From: Pelagibius litoralis
GTDB lineage: Bacteria; Pseudomonadota; Alphaproteobacteria; Kiloniellales; DSM-21159
Assembly: GCA_029287455.1 (NCBI GenBank)
Contig: JARFRB010000100.1
Coordinates: forward strand, 1 to 64,000
Reading direction: 5' to 3'
Length of the DNA stretch: 64,000 nucleotides
Both the position numbers and the translations under genes were made by a program. The notes under the pieces were generated by a model, which saw only the letters and a list, made by a program, of their open reading frames with translations, was not told the DNA's origin and searched no databases. The number at the start of each line of letters is the position of its first letter. The stretch's first letter is position 1. Below are positions 1-11,092 of the stretch, in pieces.

Positions 1-18
1 CCCCTGGGGCTTACCGCC

Positions 19-897
19 TCACTCCCCGATGGCGCCCGCCCGCGCCAGGGCCGACACGAAGGCTTCGCAGGTCATGCCGGTCCGGACCGCCGGGTGATAG
101 AGAGCCGAAAGCGCGTCCAAGGCGTCCCGTTTGGCGTCCTCGGAGATAGCGCCCGCCTGAAAGGCGAACTCGGGCGTGAGGTGTAGCCCAAGGACGATCG
201 CCATTCCCCGAAACGCGCAGTCATCGAGAGTGTCGCCAACCTCCGACAGCCCAATGCGCAAATAGGCGTTCTCGATGCGATATCTTCGCTGCCGAGGCGG
301 CACCCGCGGCGCCCGGCCCTTGTAGGGAACGTCGGCGTAGGCGAGGCAGCCGCCCGCCCGCATCTCGGTCTCGTAGGCTTCACGGCCTCGCCAGGGGTTG
401 CTGAAACGAATGTCTCCGGCGCGCATGTCCGTGTCGATGTGGATCACGAGGTCGATATCCTGGTACCGCGGCAAGGGGTAAGCGGCGGCGCCGACGAAAA
501 AGTTGACCAGCCCCGGCCCGGGAAAAGCGTCCAGGACGCGCTTCGCCTGCATCCCGACCCGGCGGGCCAAGGGTGTCGCCTGAGTCCAGTCGATCGGTCC
601 GGGCCGCGCCGAGTCGGCGATCAGAATCCGCAGGGGCCGGTCCCAGCGGTAAACGCGGTCGCCGATCACGTAGGTGTCGCTGCCCTCGTGAAAGAAGTGC
701 CGCTCCAGAACGGCCCTGGACACAGCCGACGGCGCGCTCGCGTCCAAATCCAAATCCGCCCGCGCCGGCGCGCCGGCGATACAAAACATTATCGCGGCCA
801 AGAGAAGATCGGCGCGACGCACAGCGGCCGCCAAGACCCCGAGTGCTGGGATGAATGCTGTCATTTTTTGGATCCAGCGACTCCATCTAGAGCTCAT
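19..897 (-). CDS. Secreted DUF2927-like protein
   Basis: Hypothetical protein of 292 residues. A hydrophobic stretch around residues 27-47 ending in APARA looks like a signal peptide, so the protein is probably exported. The body has the layout I associate with DUF2927 proteins: a strand (RILIADS), a middle part with a lone Cys (GGCLAY) and a C-terminal Cys and LGL segment followed by an LYHP motif. This family match is from memory and is not certain. Its ATG overlaps the stop of the upstream 71-residue gene as ATGA, and AGGG lies about 7 bases upstream, so translation is probably coupled. It is the last gene of a three-gene minus-strand set. Function unknown. Confidence 0.7.
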   Translation of the reverse strand: MSSRWSRWIQKMTAFIPALGVLAAAVRRADLLLAAIMFCIAGAPARADLDLDASAPSAVSRAVLERHFFHEGSDTYVIGDRVYRWDRPLRILIADSARPGPIDWTQATPLARRVGMQAKRVLDAFPGPGLVNFFVGAAAYPLPRYQDIDLVIHIDTDMRAGDIRFSNPWRGREAYETEMRAGGCLAYADVPYKGRAPRVPPRQRRYRIENAYLRIGLSEVGDTLDDCAFRGMAIVLGLHLTPEFAFQAGAISEDAKRDALDALSALYHPAVRTGMTCEAFVSALARAGAIGE

Positions 898-1109
898 TTG
901 TTACCCTGGAAGCCAAATAAAAATTTCCTAATAAAGCCATTATTATTTGGATTTTCGAGATCCATTATCGTCACATTACTCCTGTGATTTTCAATTTTTG
1001 CCAACTCATCTCTTGCTTTTTTAGCACTTAAGATACCCATTTGCCGCTTCACGGCGATGTCTTTAGCCCTCAGCTCTCTCGTGCTCGCAATCCTCGCCTG
1101 ATTGATCAA
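894..1109 (-). CDS. Small basic hypothetical protein
   Basis: 71 residues, rich in Lys, Arg, Asn and Glu, mostly helical in appearance, ending in an Asn-rich and Phe-containing tail (NPNNNGFIRKFLFGF). I do not recognise it. It starts at TTG; its start overlaps the upstream stop (TTGA) and its stop overlaps the next start (ATGA). This double overlap is the main evidence that it is real. Its DNA is noticeably more AT-rich than the rest of the window, which suggests a later arrival or relaxed constraint. No Shine-Dalgarno sequence is evident, which fits translational coupling. Confidence 0.5.
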   Translation of the reverse strand: MINQARIASTRELRAKDIAVKRQMGILSAKKARDELAKIENHRSNVTIMDLENPNNNGFIRKFLFGFQGNK

Positions 1110-1657
1110 GCGAATTCGGTGCTCGTTCGCTTCTCGTTTCGCCTTTCCACGCTGACGATTCTTTTCGTTAGTTGCCCGGACAGAAACGCGCGCCTTTCCA
1201 ATTGCCAGCGCACGGTCTCCTGACTAGCTCCGACACGACCTTCACCGGGATGACGGGGGGCACGCTCTCGGTATGCGCTTGCCGCGAAGGGACCCCACGC
1301 ACCTTCGAAAGCCTTCCGACCACTTTCGAGCGCTTCGCCCAGGGCTTCTCGGCCGCGGGCTTGGATACGGCGGCGATCCACGGCGCTGCTCTCGTGTGCA
1401 GGCTTTGAGCTGCGTTCACTTTGGCGCAAAGCGGCGATGGTCGGCCCGTTCGGCCTGACAACTCCATCGGGCAGAAGGTCTCGCTCTCGCTGAAATCGGG
1501 TCAAGCCCTCGCGCAACTCTGTGTCGTACCACCCGTGTAAGCCCAGTCTTGGATTAGGCTTGTAGGCTCCGAATGACATCAAGGAACGCTTTAGGTTCAC
1601 GACGTCATCTTCGCGGGAGGCTTGATTGGGGCCAACAGTCTCGAACAATCGCAACAC
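1106..1657 (-). CDS. Peptidoglycan-binding-domain protein
   Basis: 183 residues. Residues about 18-78 match the peptidoglycan-binding-like helical domain (PG_binding_1 type): DVVNLKRSLMSFGAY, then LREGLTRFQRERDL and a DGVVRPNGPT turn. This pattern is typical of alphaproteobacterial wall-associated proteins, where it is often the N-terminal part of much larger proteins, so this could be a shortened relative. The rest is Arg/Glu/Ala-rich and unrecognised. No signal peptide is visible. The start is GTG with GGAG about 6 bases upstream, which makes it the first gene of the coupled minus-strand set with the 71- and 292-residue proteins. Confidence 0.65.
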   Translation of the reverse strand: MLRLFETVGPNQASREDDVVNLKRSLMSFGAYKPNPRLGLHGWYDTELREGLTRFQRERDLLPDGVVRPNGPTIAALRQSERSSKPAHESSAVDRRRIQARGREALGEALESGRKAFEGAWGPFAASAYRERAPRHPGEGRVGASQETVRWQLERRAFLSGQLTKRIVSVERRNEKRTSTEFA

Positions 1658-2055
1658 CTTAACTCCAGATAGTTTTTATGACGATCTCTCCCCATATGCG
1701 AGCATAATAATCATTTCCAAAATAGGTTCGAGTCCTATTTTTATGCTAATATTCCTTTTTTGAGCAGACGCCTTTTAGGCCACGGTATTGGTGCTGCCCT
1801 GTGGCTCAGTTTCGAACGGAGGGTTCCGCGATGCGCCAAAAGGTAGGGAATCCAGTTTCCGCTGGCTTACTCGGCTAGATCAGTCCGAACGCTCTGGATT
1901 AACAAGTTTCCGGAGCGAAGACGTGTATTCGACTCGCGATAATGAGGGGATTTGCGGTCAGGTTTAGCTATCGCGATAGGCAAGGCCCGGCGCCCATGAT
2001 AGCCTCCCCGCCTCGACTTCAATCGAGTTCATCCCCCGGAACCGGCCGCACCGCG
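1658..2055. other. Intergenic region between divergent genes
   Basis: About 400 bases without a convincing gene, between the minus-strand cassette and the LysE gene. It is AT-rich in its left half, where the promoter of the cassette must lie. It contains a tRNA-T-arm-like hairpin (listed separately). The right half is in frame with the LysE gene but does not look like protein, so I do not extend that gene into it. Confidence 0.6.
1701..1747 (+). other. tRNA T-arm-like nested hairpin
   Basis: AAAATAGG (1719-1726) and CCTATTTT (1734-1741) form an 8-bp stem around the 7-base loop TTCGAGT, which matches the tRNA T-loop pattern. Outside it AGCATAA (1701-1707) can pair with TTATGCT (1741-1747), though the two stems compete for one base. 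At 47 bases it is far too short for a normal tRNA and has no D-arm or anticodon arm. It may be a relic tRNA 3' end of the kind left at an integration site, or a chance AT-rich hairpin. Confidence 0.3.
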
Positions 2056-2676
2056 ATGTTCGAGAGCCTCTTGTCCATCTCCCTTGCCTTCTTGATCGTC
2101 ACGGTTTCGCCGGGGCCGGCGAACATCGCCGTGTCCACGGTGGCCCTGCGCCATGGGCGGCGAAGGGGCTTATGGTTCGGGCTGGGGCTCACCCTTGGCT
2201 TGGCGTTTTGGGGGCTCGTGGCGGCGACGGGGATGGGTGCCGTGCTCCAGGCTTCGGCGGAGGCGCTTTTCGCCCTGAAAATCCTCGGCGGCGTCTACCT
2301 GTCGTGGCTGGCCTTCAACGCGGCGAAGGCGGCCCTGAAGGGCGTGGCCGAGGAGGCTGGGCCGGGCCGGGATCGCTCATGGGGCCTGCCGCAAGGCTTG
2401 CTGCTCAACCTCTCCAACCCCAAGGCGGTCTTCGCCTGGATGGCCGCCTTGTCCATGGGATTGAGCGCCGAGGCCGGTGGCGCCCTGGTTCCGGTCGCTA
2501 CGGCCCTTTGCATGCTGATCGGGCTTGCCAACTACGCAGGCTATGCCCTGATTTTCTCGCTGCCGGGCATGATGACGGGCTATCGCCGGATCAGCCGCTG
2601 GGTCGAAGGTGCCGTGGCCAGCCTGTTCTCCGCCGCGGCCCTCGGCCTCTTCCGCTCCGCGCTCAGCGAGCGCTAG
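2056..2676 (+). CDS. LysE family amino-acid exporter
   Basis: 206-residue inner-membrane protein of the LysE/RhtB exporter family, which moves amino acids or similar small molecules out of the cell. The family signature is near the N-terminus (VSPGPANIAV), followed by about six hydrophobic segments and the loop NLSNPKAVFAWMA that is typical before the fourth helix. Length fits the family (about 200-210). The frame stays open upstream to 1942, but the added residues are not membrane-like; the ATG at 2056 puts the first helix at the N-terminus as usual. Substrate cannot be told. It converges on ppdK with 24 bases between the stops. Confidence 0.88.
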   Translation: MFESLLSISLAFLIVTVSPGPANIAVSTVALRHGRRRGLWFGLGLTLGLAFWGLVAATGMGAVLQASAEALFALKILGGVYLSWLAFNAAKAALKGVAEEAGPGRDRSWGLPQGLLLNLSNPKAVFAWMAALSMGLSAEAGGALVPVATALCMLIGLANYAGYALIFSLPGMMTGYRRISRWVEGAVASLFSAAALGLFRSALSER

Positions 2677-2700
2677 GGTCCAGATCTTGAAGCTTCGCCC

Positions 2701-5373
<2,673 letters not shown>

Positions 5374-5476
5374 TTCTGCCGTCCCAAGTGTCTCAGTCCG
5401 AACCGCATGACCACGTTTGTTCATCATCGCCAATATTTTAACTATTTTTTTGTTAAATAGCCCAATAAAGAGCAAT

Positions 5477-5493
5477 TAACTGATTTTCAGTTA
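5477..5493. promoter_or_regulatory. Inverted repeat upstream of ppdK
   Basis: A perfect palindrome, TAACTGA-TTT-TCAGTTA, in AT-rich DNA between glyS and ppdK. It could be an operator for ppdK or a weak stem at the end of the glyS transcript; it has no adjoining T-run on the minus strand that would make it a convincing terminator. Confidence 0.35.
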
Positions 5494-5511
5494 TTAACCT
5501 CAAGTCTACCC

Positions 5512-7608
5512 CTAACCCTCGATCATCGAGAACTCGGCGACGCTTCCGAGGGTTCGGCCGATTTTCGCCAGAAGCTTTAACCGATTCTCCCGGAGCCGCG
5601 CATCCTCGACATTGACGGTGACCGCGTCGAAGAAGGCATCCACCGGCGCGCGCAGCTGGGCCAGGGCCTCCATTGCAGCGACGAAATCTTCCCGATCGAT
5701 CGCGGCCGAGGCATTGTCCGCCGCCTGCTCCAGCGCGGTGAAGAGGCTCACCTCTTCGGGCAATTCGAAAGCCGCGGGCAAAATCTCACCGCCGAAGTCC
5801 CGCTGATCGTTCTTCGACTCTATGCGCACGATGTTGGCGGCTCGGCGATAGGCGACGAGCAAATTCGCCCCGTCATCGCTCTCCAGGAAGGCCGTCAAGG
5901 CCTCCACCCGCAGGAGCAAGCGCACGAGATCGTCCTCTCCGCCGAGTGCGAAGACCGCTGAAATCAGGTCATGCCGCGTTCCACGATCACGCAAGCTGAC
6001 CTTCAGGCGGTCCGCGAAAAAGTCGAGCAGATCGCGCGCCGTGTCTTCGTCCCGCGCGCCGTATCCCGAGAGAGCCATCCCCAGCGCCTGGCCTAGCGGC
6101 AGGCGCAAGCGATTCTCGACAATCAGGCGAATGACGCCAAGCGCCGCGCGCCGGAGGGCGAAGGGATCCTTGGATCCGGTCGGTTTCTCGCCGATGGACC
6201 AGAATCCGGCCAAGGTATCCAGCTTGTCCGCCAGCGCCACCGCCACGCTGACTGGCGCGCGCGGGCAGGCGTCGCTGGGGCCCTGCGGCGCGTAGTGCTC
6301 GGCGATGGAGTCGGCGACCTCGGCGGGCTCTGCGTCGTTCAGCGCGTAGTAGCGGCCCATGATCCCCTGGAGTTCCGGAAACTCGCCCACCATGCCCGTG
6401 GTGAGATCCGCCTTCGCCAGGCGCGCGCCCGAACGCACCTGCGCCCGCTCCGCACCCGGGATCCAATCCGACAGGCCGACCGCCAAGGCTTCGATGCGGT
6501 CCACCTTGGCCTCCAGGCTGCCCAGCTTCGCGTGGAAAACCATGTCCTTGAGCTTGTCCAGGCGGCTTTCCAGGGAGGCCGAGCGGTCTTGCTCCCAAAA
6601 GAACTCCGCGTCGGAGAGACGCGCCCGCAAGACGCGCTCATTGCCGGCGATGATGTTCGCCCGCCGCTCAGAACCTTCGGGCGCGGTCATGTTGGAGATC
6701 ACGATGAAGCGCGCGGCCAGGCGGTCGTCGGGCCCGAGCAACGAAAAGTATTTCTGGTGGCTGCGCATGGAGGTGGACAGCACCTCGGGCGGAAGCGACA
6801 TGAAGCGCTCGTCAATCTTTCCCATCAGCGCGACCGGCCATTCCACAAGACCGGTCACCTCGTCCAAGAGGCCCGCGTCCTCTTTCACCATCAAATCGGC
6901 ATCCCCCGCGAGCCGAGCGGACTGCTCGGCGATCGAACGGCGCCGCTCGGCATGGTCGAGCAGAACCTTGCCGCGACGCAGCTGTTCGGAGTAGTCGGCA
7001 AAAGTGGTGACTCGAAAGGGCTCCGGCGACAAGAAGCGGTGCCCGACCGAAGTATCTCCGAAATCAATCCGCTCAAGGCCCGGTTCGCCCACTCCCAGCT
7101 CGATGAAGCCGGGCAGCGGCGCGCCATCGAAGACCGCCAGCACGGATTTGAGCGGGCGCACCCAGCGGAAGCGGTGCCGCCCCCAGCGCATCGACTTCGG
7201 CCAAACGAACTCCGCGACGCTCGCACCCACTGCTTCGGCTAAAACCTCAGGGGACGGGCGGCCGGAAATCCGGCGCACCGCGAAATAGAAGCTGCCCTTG
7301 GGCGTCTCTCGGATTTCGGCTTCATCAAGCGACGTCAACCCGTTGGCCTTGAGGAAGCCGCCGGTGGCCTGAGGCGGCGCACCGACTTTCGGGCCCTTAC
7401 GCTCTTCCTCCACGTCCGGCTGCCGCGACGGTAGGCCTTGCACATGCACCACCAAGCGGCGCGGCGTGACAAAGGACTCCGCCGCCTCCGACACCATCCC
7501 GGCCGAGTCCAAGCGGCGCAGCAAAGCGGCCTTAAGCTCCTCCGCGGCGCGCTGCTGCATACGCGCGGGGATTTCCTCGGACAGCAGTTCGACAAGCAGG
7601 TCAGGCAC
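5512..7608 (-). CDS. glyS: Glycyl-tRNA synthetase beta subunit
   Basis: 698 residues, normal length for the beta chain of the bacterial alpha2-beta2 enzyme that charges tRNA-Gly in the cytosol. The N-terminus [15 protein letters not shown] is the family hallmark; the middle carries the HD-like region and the C-terminus the DALR-type anticodon-binding region ([19 protein letters not shown]). Starts at GTG and overlaps the end of glyQ by 8 bases, so the two subunits are probably made in step by translational coupling. Confidence 0.96.
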   Translation of the reverse strand: MPDLLVELLSEEIPARMQQRAAEELKAALLRRLDSAGMVSEAAESFVTPRRLVVHVQGLPSRQPDVEEERKGPKVGAPPQATGGFLKANGLTSLDEAEIRETPKGSFYFAVRRISGRPSPEVLAEAVGASVAEFVWPKSMRWGRHRFRWVRPLKSVLAVFDGAPLPGFIELGVGEPGLERIDFGDTSVGHRFLSPEPFRVTTFADYSEQLRRGKVLLDHAERRRSIAEQSARLAGDADLMVKEDAGLLDEVTGLVEWPVALMGKIDERFMSLPPEVLSTSMRSHQKYFSLLGPDDRLAARFIVISNMTAPEGSERRANIIAGNERVLRARLSDAEFFWEQDRSASLESRLDKLKDMVFHAKLGSLEAKVDRIEALAVGLSDWIPGAERAQVRSGARLAKADLTTGMVGEFPELQGIMGRYYALNDAEPAEVADSIAEHYAPQGPSDACPRAPVSVAVALADKLDTLAGFWSIGEKPTGSKDPFALRRAALGVIRLIVENRLRLPLGQALGMALSGYGARDEDTARDLLDFFADRLKVSLRDRGTRHDLISAVFALGGEDDLVRLLLRVEALTAFLESDDGANLLVAYRRAANIVRIESKNDQRDFGGEILPAAFELPEEVSLFTALEQAADNASAAIDREDFVAAMEALAQLRAPVDAFFDAVTVNVEDARLRENRLKLLAKIGRTLGSVAEFSMIEG

Positions 7609-8530
7609 GTGACGGCTCCACCGCTTGGCTATCCTGGTTCTTGGAGAAACCCTTCACCCAGGCTTCGCAAGAGCCCTTGGCGAGGGCACGAACCCGGCCA
7701 ATATAGGCCTGGCGCTCGGTCACAGAGATTACCCCGCACGCGTCCAAGAGATTGAATAGGTGGCTCGCCTTCATGCAGAAGTCATAGGCCGGCAAGGCGA
7801 GCTGGGCGGCCAGCGCGCGCTGGCACTCCGCCTCGGCGTCGTCGAAGTGGCGGAACAGCATGGCGGTGTCAGCCTGCTCGAAGTTGTAGGCGGAGAATTC
7901 TTGCTCGGCGCGCAGGAAGACGTCGCCATAGGATTTGCCGCCCCTGTCGCTGGGTACGCCGTCCCAATCGAGATCGAAGACGTTGTCGACCCCTTGCACG
8001 TACATGATGAGCCGTTCCAAGCCGTAGGTCAGCTCGACCGGCACCGGGTCGCAGTCGATGCCGCCCACTTGCTGGAAATAGGTGAACTGCGTCACCTCCA
8101 TGCCGTCGCACCAGACCTCCCAGCCCAAGCCCCAGGCGCCCAGCGTCGGGCTCTCCCAATCGTCCTCCACAAAGCGGATGTCGTGCTCTTCCGGCAGGAT
8201 CCCGATAGCGCGCAGCGAGCCCACGTAGAGGTCCTGAATGTCCGGCGGGCTGGGCTTCATCAGCACCTGGTACTGGTAGTAGTGCTGCAGACGGTTCGGG
8301 TTGTCGCCATAGCGCCCATCGGTCGGGCGGCGCGAGGGCTGCACGTAGGCGCAGTTCCAGACCTCGTCGGGGCCCAGCGCGCGCAGGGTGGTGGCGGGGT
8401 GAAACGTCCCCGCCCCCACCTCCATGTCGTAGGGCTGCAGGATCACGCAGCCGCGCTCGGCCCAATAGCTTTGCAGCTTCAGGATCAAAGCCTGAAAGCA
8501 GGTCTCGGGAATGGCGGATTTCTTGGGCAT
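7601..8530 (-). CDS. glyQ: Glycyl-tRNA synthetase alpha subunit
   Basis: 309 residues. The alpha chain holds the class II catalytic core that activates glycine with ATP. The N-terminus ([32 protein letters not shown]) region, with motif-2-like [14 protein letters not shown] and the motif [18 protein letters not shown] in two parts further on, is close to family consensus. Followed by glyS with an 8-base overlap. It sits 135 bases after the small membrane protein gene in a probable long minus-strand unit. Confidence 0.97.
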   Translation of the reverse strand: MPKKSAIPETCFQALILKLQSYWAERGCVILQPYDMEVGAGTFHPATTLRALGPDEVWNCAYVQPSRRPTDGRYGDNPNRLQHYYQYQVLMKPSPPDIQDLYVGSLRAIGILPEEHDIRFVEDDWESPTLGAWGLGWEVWCDGMEVTQFTYFQQVGGIDCDPVPVELTYGLERLIMYVQGVDNVFDLDWDGVPSDRGGKSYGDVFLRAEQEFSAYNFEQADTAMLFRHFDDAEAECQRALAAQLALPAYDFCMKASHLFNLLDACGVISVTERQAYIGRVRALAKGSCEAWVKGFSKNQDSQAVEPSRA

Positions 8531-8665
8531 GTCGCGGGTCGGCGGGTCTCTCAGCGCGAGAAGCGGCGCGGGCGAGGAACCCTATCGGCGCGCCACGCCG
8601 GAATCAAGCGGTCGGCGGCGGGAAACCGCGAAGCATCAACTTCCGCGAAACATCCCCGAAGAAGG

Positions 8666-8923
8666 TCAATAAGGGCAATTGGGCTTGCCGCAGGACTGGG
8701 CCGATTTGGCGGGCACGTAAACGCCGCAAACCGGGCATTGAACCATGTCCTCGGTCTTCTCTGGTTTCGTGGACTTCTTGGGCGCCTTGCCCTGGCCCTC
8801 ACGCAGCTTCGCCTCCGCCTTGCGCGCGGAGTCCATCCGGCCGACGAGTTTGAATCCGTACCACACGGCTAAAATAACGCCGGCCAAGACAAGCAGTTTG
8901 GTGAGCGACGGCAATCCGAACAT
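8666..8923 (-). CDS. Small membrane protein with Cys cluster (PP0621-like)
   Basis: 85 residues. One N-terminal transmembrane helix (about residues 7-25, LLVLAGVILAVWYGF) is followed by a Lys/Glu-rich linker and a C-terminal ribbon with CPVCGVY and SCGKPNCPY. The four cysteines could bind zinc. The layout resembles the PP0621 family of short anchored proteins of unknown role. It lies between the S49 peptidase and glyQ on the same strand. Confidence 0.7.
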   Translation of the reverse strand: MFGLPSLTKLLVLAGVILAVWYGFKLVGRMDSARKAEAKLREGQGKAPKKSTKPEKTEDMVQCPVCGVYVPAKSAQSCGKPNCPY

Positions 8924-8994
8924 GCGAGGTTATTAGGGGCTTGGGCGCCCGGCGGTCAAGCATTCGGCCACGTCTGCTGGTCCAAGCCCGCTCC

Positions 8995-9867
8995 CTATAG
9001 CCCGTAGCGGCCCCAGAGCGCACGCTCTTCGAGAGCCGATAGAAAATTTTCTCCGAGCGAGAGCGCAATATCTTCCGACAATCCGTTCCAGGACCCGGGG
9101 ATCACGCCGAGACGGCGCGGGAACGGTCCCCTGGAAGGCGCAACCAGCTTGAGCTTACAATTCGCACCGAAGCGGCGGCGGGTTTCCTCGCGAAGGTCCG
9201 CGATGCCGTCGATCAGCCCAAGCTCCCGCGCTCCGCGCCCGCTCCAGAAGGCGCCGGAGAAGACCTCCTTGGCGTCACCGGATAGCCGTTCGCCCCGGCT
9301 TGTGCGGACCTGCGTCTTGAAAGCCTCGTGGATTTCCTCCTGCAGGTGCTTCAACCGCTCCACATCGGCGGTCTCCACCGGCTTGAAGGGGTCGAGCAGG
9401 GATTTCTTATCCCCCGCCGTGTAAAGTCGCCGCTCCACCCCCAGCTTCGCCATCGCCTCCTGGAACCCGAAGCCGGAGGAGATCACCCCGATGGAGCCAA
9501 CGACGGAGGTCTCTTGGGCGAAAATCTCGTCGGCCGCGCAGGCCAGCCAATAGCCGCCGGATGCCGCCACATCCTCGCAAAAAGCCAGGACCGGCACCTG
9601 CTTTTCCTTCGCGAGGTCCCGGATCCGCTTTGCGATCAAGGTGGACTGCACCGGCGAGCCCCCGGGCGAATTGATCTGCAGGGCCACGGCCGCGAGACGC
9701 GGCAGCTTGAAGGCACGCTCGATGGGCTCCGCCAAGCTGGCCATGCTCAGGCCGCCTCTCAGCGAGCGCATTCCGATCACTCCAGATAGCCGCAAGACCC
9801 CGACGATCGGGGGCGGCTCGCGGAATCGCTTCAGAGGAATCCAGGTAAGGGCTTTGGCTGTATCCAT
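8995..9867 (-). CDS. S49 family serine peptidase (SppA/SohB-like)
   Basis: 290 residues, the single-domain size of S49 peptidases that cut signal peptides or membrane protein fragments. The nucleophile motif AASGGYWLA is present, preceded by the strand-turn INSPGGSP typical of the ClpP/crotonase-like fold; AFWSGRGARELGLIDGI is the conserved C-terminal block. The N-terminus has no strong transmembrane helix, so membrane association is not obvious. I chose the ATG at 9867 over an upstream TTG at 9876; neither has a clear ribosome site. The gene follows trmN6 on the minus strand, in an order conserved in many alphaproteobacteria. Confidence 0.88.
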   Translation of the reverse strand: MDTAKALTWIPLKRFREPPPIVGVLRLSGVIGMRSLRGGLSMASLAEPIERAFKLPRLAAVALQINSPGGSPVQSTLIAKRIRDLAKEKQVPVLAFCEDVAASGGYWLACAADEIFAQETSVVGSIGVISSGFGFQEAMAKLGVERRLYTAGDKKSLLDPFKPVETADVERLKHLQEEIHEAFKTQVRTSRGERLSGDAKEVFSGAFWSGRGARELGLIDGIADLREETRRRFGANCKLKLVAPSRGPFPRRLGVIPGSWNGLSEDIALSLGENFLSALEERALWGRYGL

Positions 9868-9925
9868 GGGGGCCAAAATGGCGCAAGCGGGAGGCGGTGA
9901 AAAGCGGATTCCGTCCCGGCGCGGA

Positions 9926-10684
9926 TTACGGGGCGCCTTCGAGATCCAAGGGCTTGGCCGCGCGCAGGATGCCCTCGGCCTCCTCGGTGAAGGCAGACTC
10001 GGGTCCGTGTAGGGTCAGGCCCGGCAGCAGACGGGCTGGCGCTCGGCTTTTGGCGCGCGCGGACACGATGACCCGCTTGGCCGGTTGCCCGGCCCGGGGC
10101 CAAACCGGAAAGACGCGCAATGACCCCGCCTTGCCCATCAGGGCGGCGAGAACGTGCTCAAGCCGGTCGGCCCGGTGAATGACGGTCAGTGACCCTTTGG
10201 GTTTCAGGCAGCTCAAGGCCGCGCCGAGCCAAGCGTCCAGGCTAGCGGACCCTTCCAGATGGGCCATGGCCCGGCTGGTATCCTTCGCGGCCGTGGCCTC
10301 TCCGCTGGGCAGAAAGGGCGGGTTGAGCATGACATGATCGAAACGTCCGGAGTACGCGGGCGGAAGGGCCAGGACATCTCCCGTCTGGGCGTGGAAGAAC
10401 TCCGCCACCCCGTTCAATTCAGCGTTACCGCGCGCCAGATCGACCAACTCCGCCTGCAACTCCAAGCCTGTGACGCGGCAACCCGGAACCCGGGCCAAGA
10501 GGCAGAGGGCGGCCGCCCCCACGCCACAGCCGAGATCCAGGACCTCTTCGCCCGGCTTGGCTGGCACGGATGCCGCCAAAAGCACCGGGTCGATCGCCAC
10601 CCGGTAGCCCTCAAGGGGTTGCAACAGCCTGACGTGCCCCCCATGCAGTCGATCCTCGCTCACGCCCGGGCAAAGCGTCGTCAC
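9926..10684 (-). CDS. tRNA1(Val) adenine-N6 methyltransferase-like
   Basis: 252-residue class I SAM-dependent methyltransferase. Motif I is VLDLGCGVGAAAL, and the N6-amino-methylase signature NPPF appears as MLNPPFLP. Together with the N-terminal LLQPLEGYRVAIDPVLLAA this places it with TrmN6 (YfiC), which methylates A37 of tRNA1-Val, though a related RNA target is possible. Start overlaps the stop of the DUF2007 gene as ATGA, so the two are coupled. Confidence 0.82.
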   Translation of the reverse strand: MTTLCPGVSEDRLHGGHVRLLQPLEGYRVAIDPVLLAASVPAKPGEEVLDLGCGVGAAALCLLARVPGCRVTGLELQAELVDLARGNAELNGVAEFFHAQTGDVLALPPAYSGRFDHVMLNPPFLPSGEATAAKDTSRAMAHLEGSASLDAWLGAALSCLKPKGSLTVIHRADRLEHVLAALMGKAGSLRVFPVWPRAGQPAKRVIVSARAKSRAPARLLPGLTLHGPESAFTEEAEGILRAAKPLDLEGAP

Positions 10685-10911
10685 CAGAGCCTCTCCTCGG
10701 GACCCTGCTCCTCCCCGGCCTCCTCCAAAACGCGCCTGGCCTTTTCGTAGTCCTCGTTCAGGACCATGAGGCGCCGCGGTATCGCCAGCGCAGAACCCTC
10801 GAGCACGGAGGCGTGGCTATCCAGCACCAGGCTCTCCAAACCCGCCTCGCTCAGCAAGGCCTGCAGCCAGGAAAGCTTGACCAGGTCGTTGGTGCGCAGC
10901 AGTTCCTTCAT
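10681..10911 (-). CDS. DUF2007 domain protein
   Basis: 76 residues. The whole protein matches the small DUF2007 fold: KELLRTNDLVKLSWLQALL at the start, a middle loop and RRLMVLNEDYEKARRVLEE at the end. Such proteins are sometimes described as putative signal transducers because the fold resembles PII-type domains, but no role is established. Transcribed away from the polyprenyl synthetase gene and coupled to trmN6. Confidence 0.82.
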   Translation of the reverse strand: MKELLRTNDLVKLSWLQALLSEAGLESLVLDSHASVLEGSALAIPRRLMVLNEDYEKARRVLEEAGEEQGPEERLW

Positions 10912-10971
10912 GAGTGAACGTTAATCCTTCTGTTACAGGGCGTTCCCAGCCGCCCGGCGGCGCGGTTCCGC

Positions 10972-10999
10972 TTGACCGGCTGGCCCGCCCGCTTATGCT
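10972..10999 (+). promoter_or_regulatory. Candidate sigma70 promoter of ispB
   Basis: TTGACC (10972-10977) and TATGCT (10994-10999) are separated by 16 bases and lie about 95 bases before the GTG of the polyprenyl synthetase gene, pointing towards it. The match is good but is only a pattern match. Confidence 0.5.
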
Positions 11000-11092
11000 T
11001 GCGGGCAAGGGCGAAACCGAGGGGACGGAGGCGAACAAGGCCCCGGTGGCAGGAAGGGCTTCGCGCTCCCGCCACGAAGTTAGGAGAAGAAG

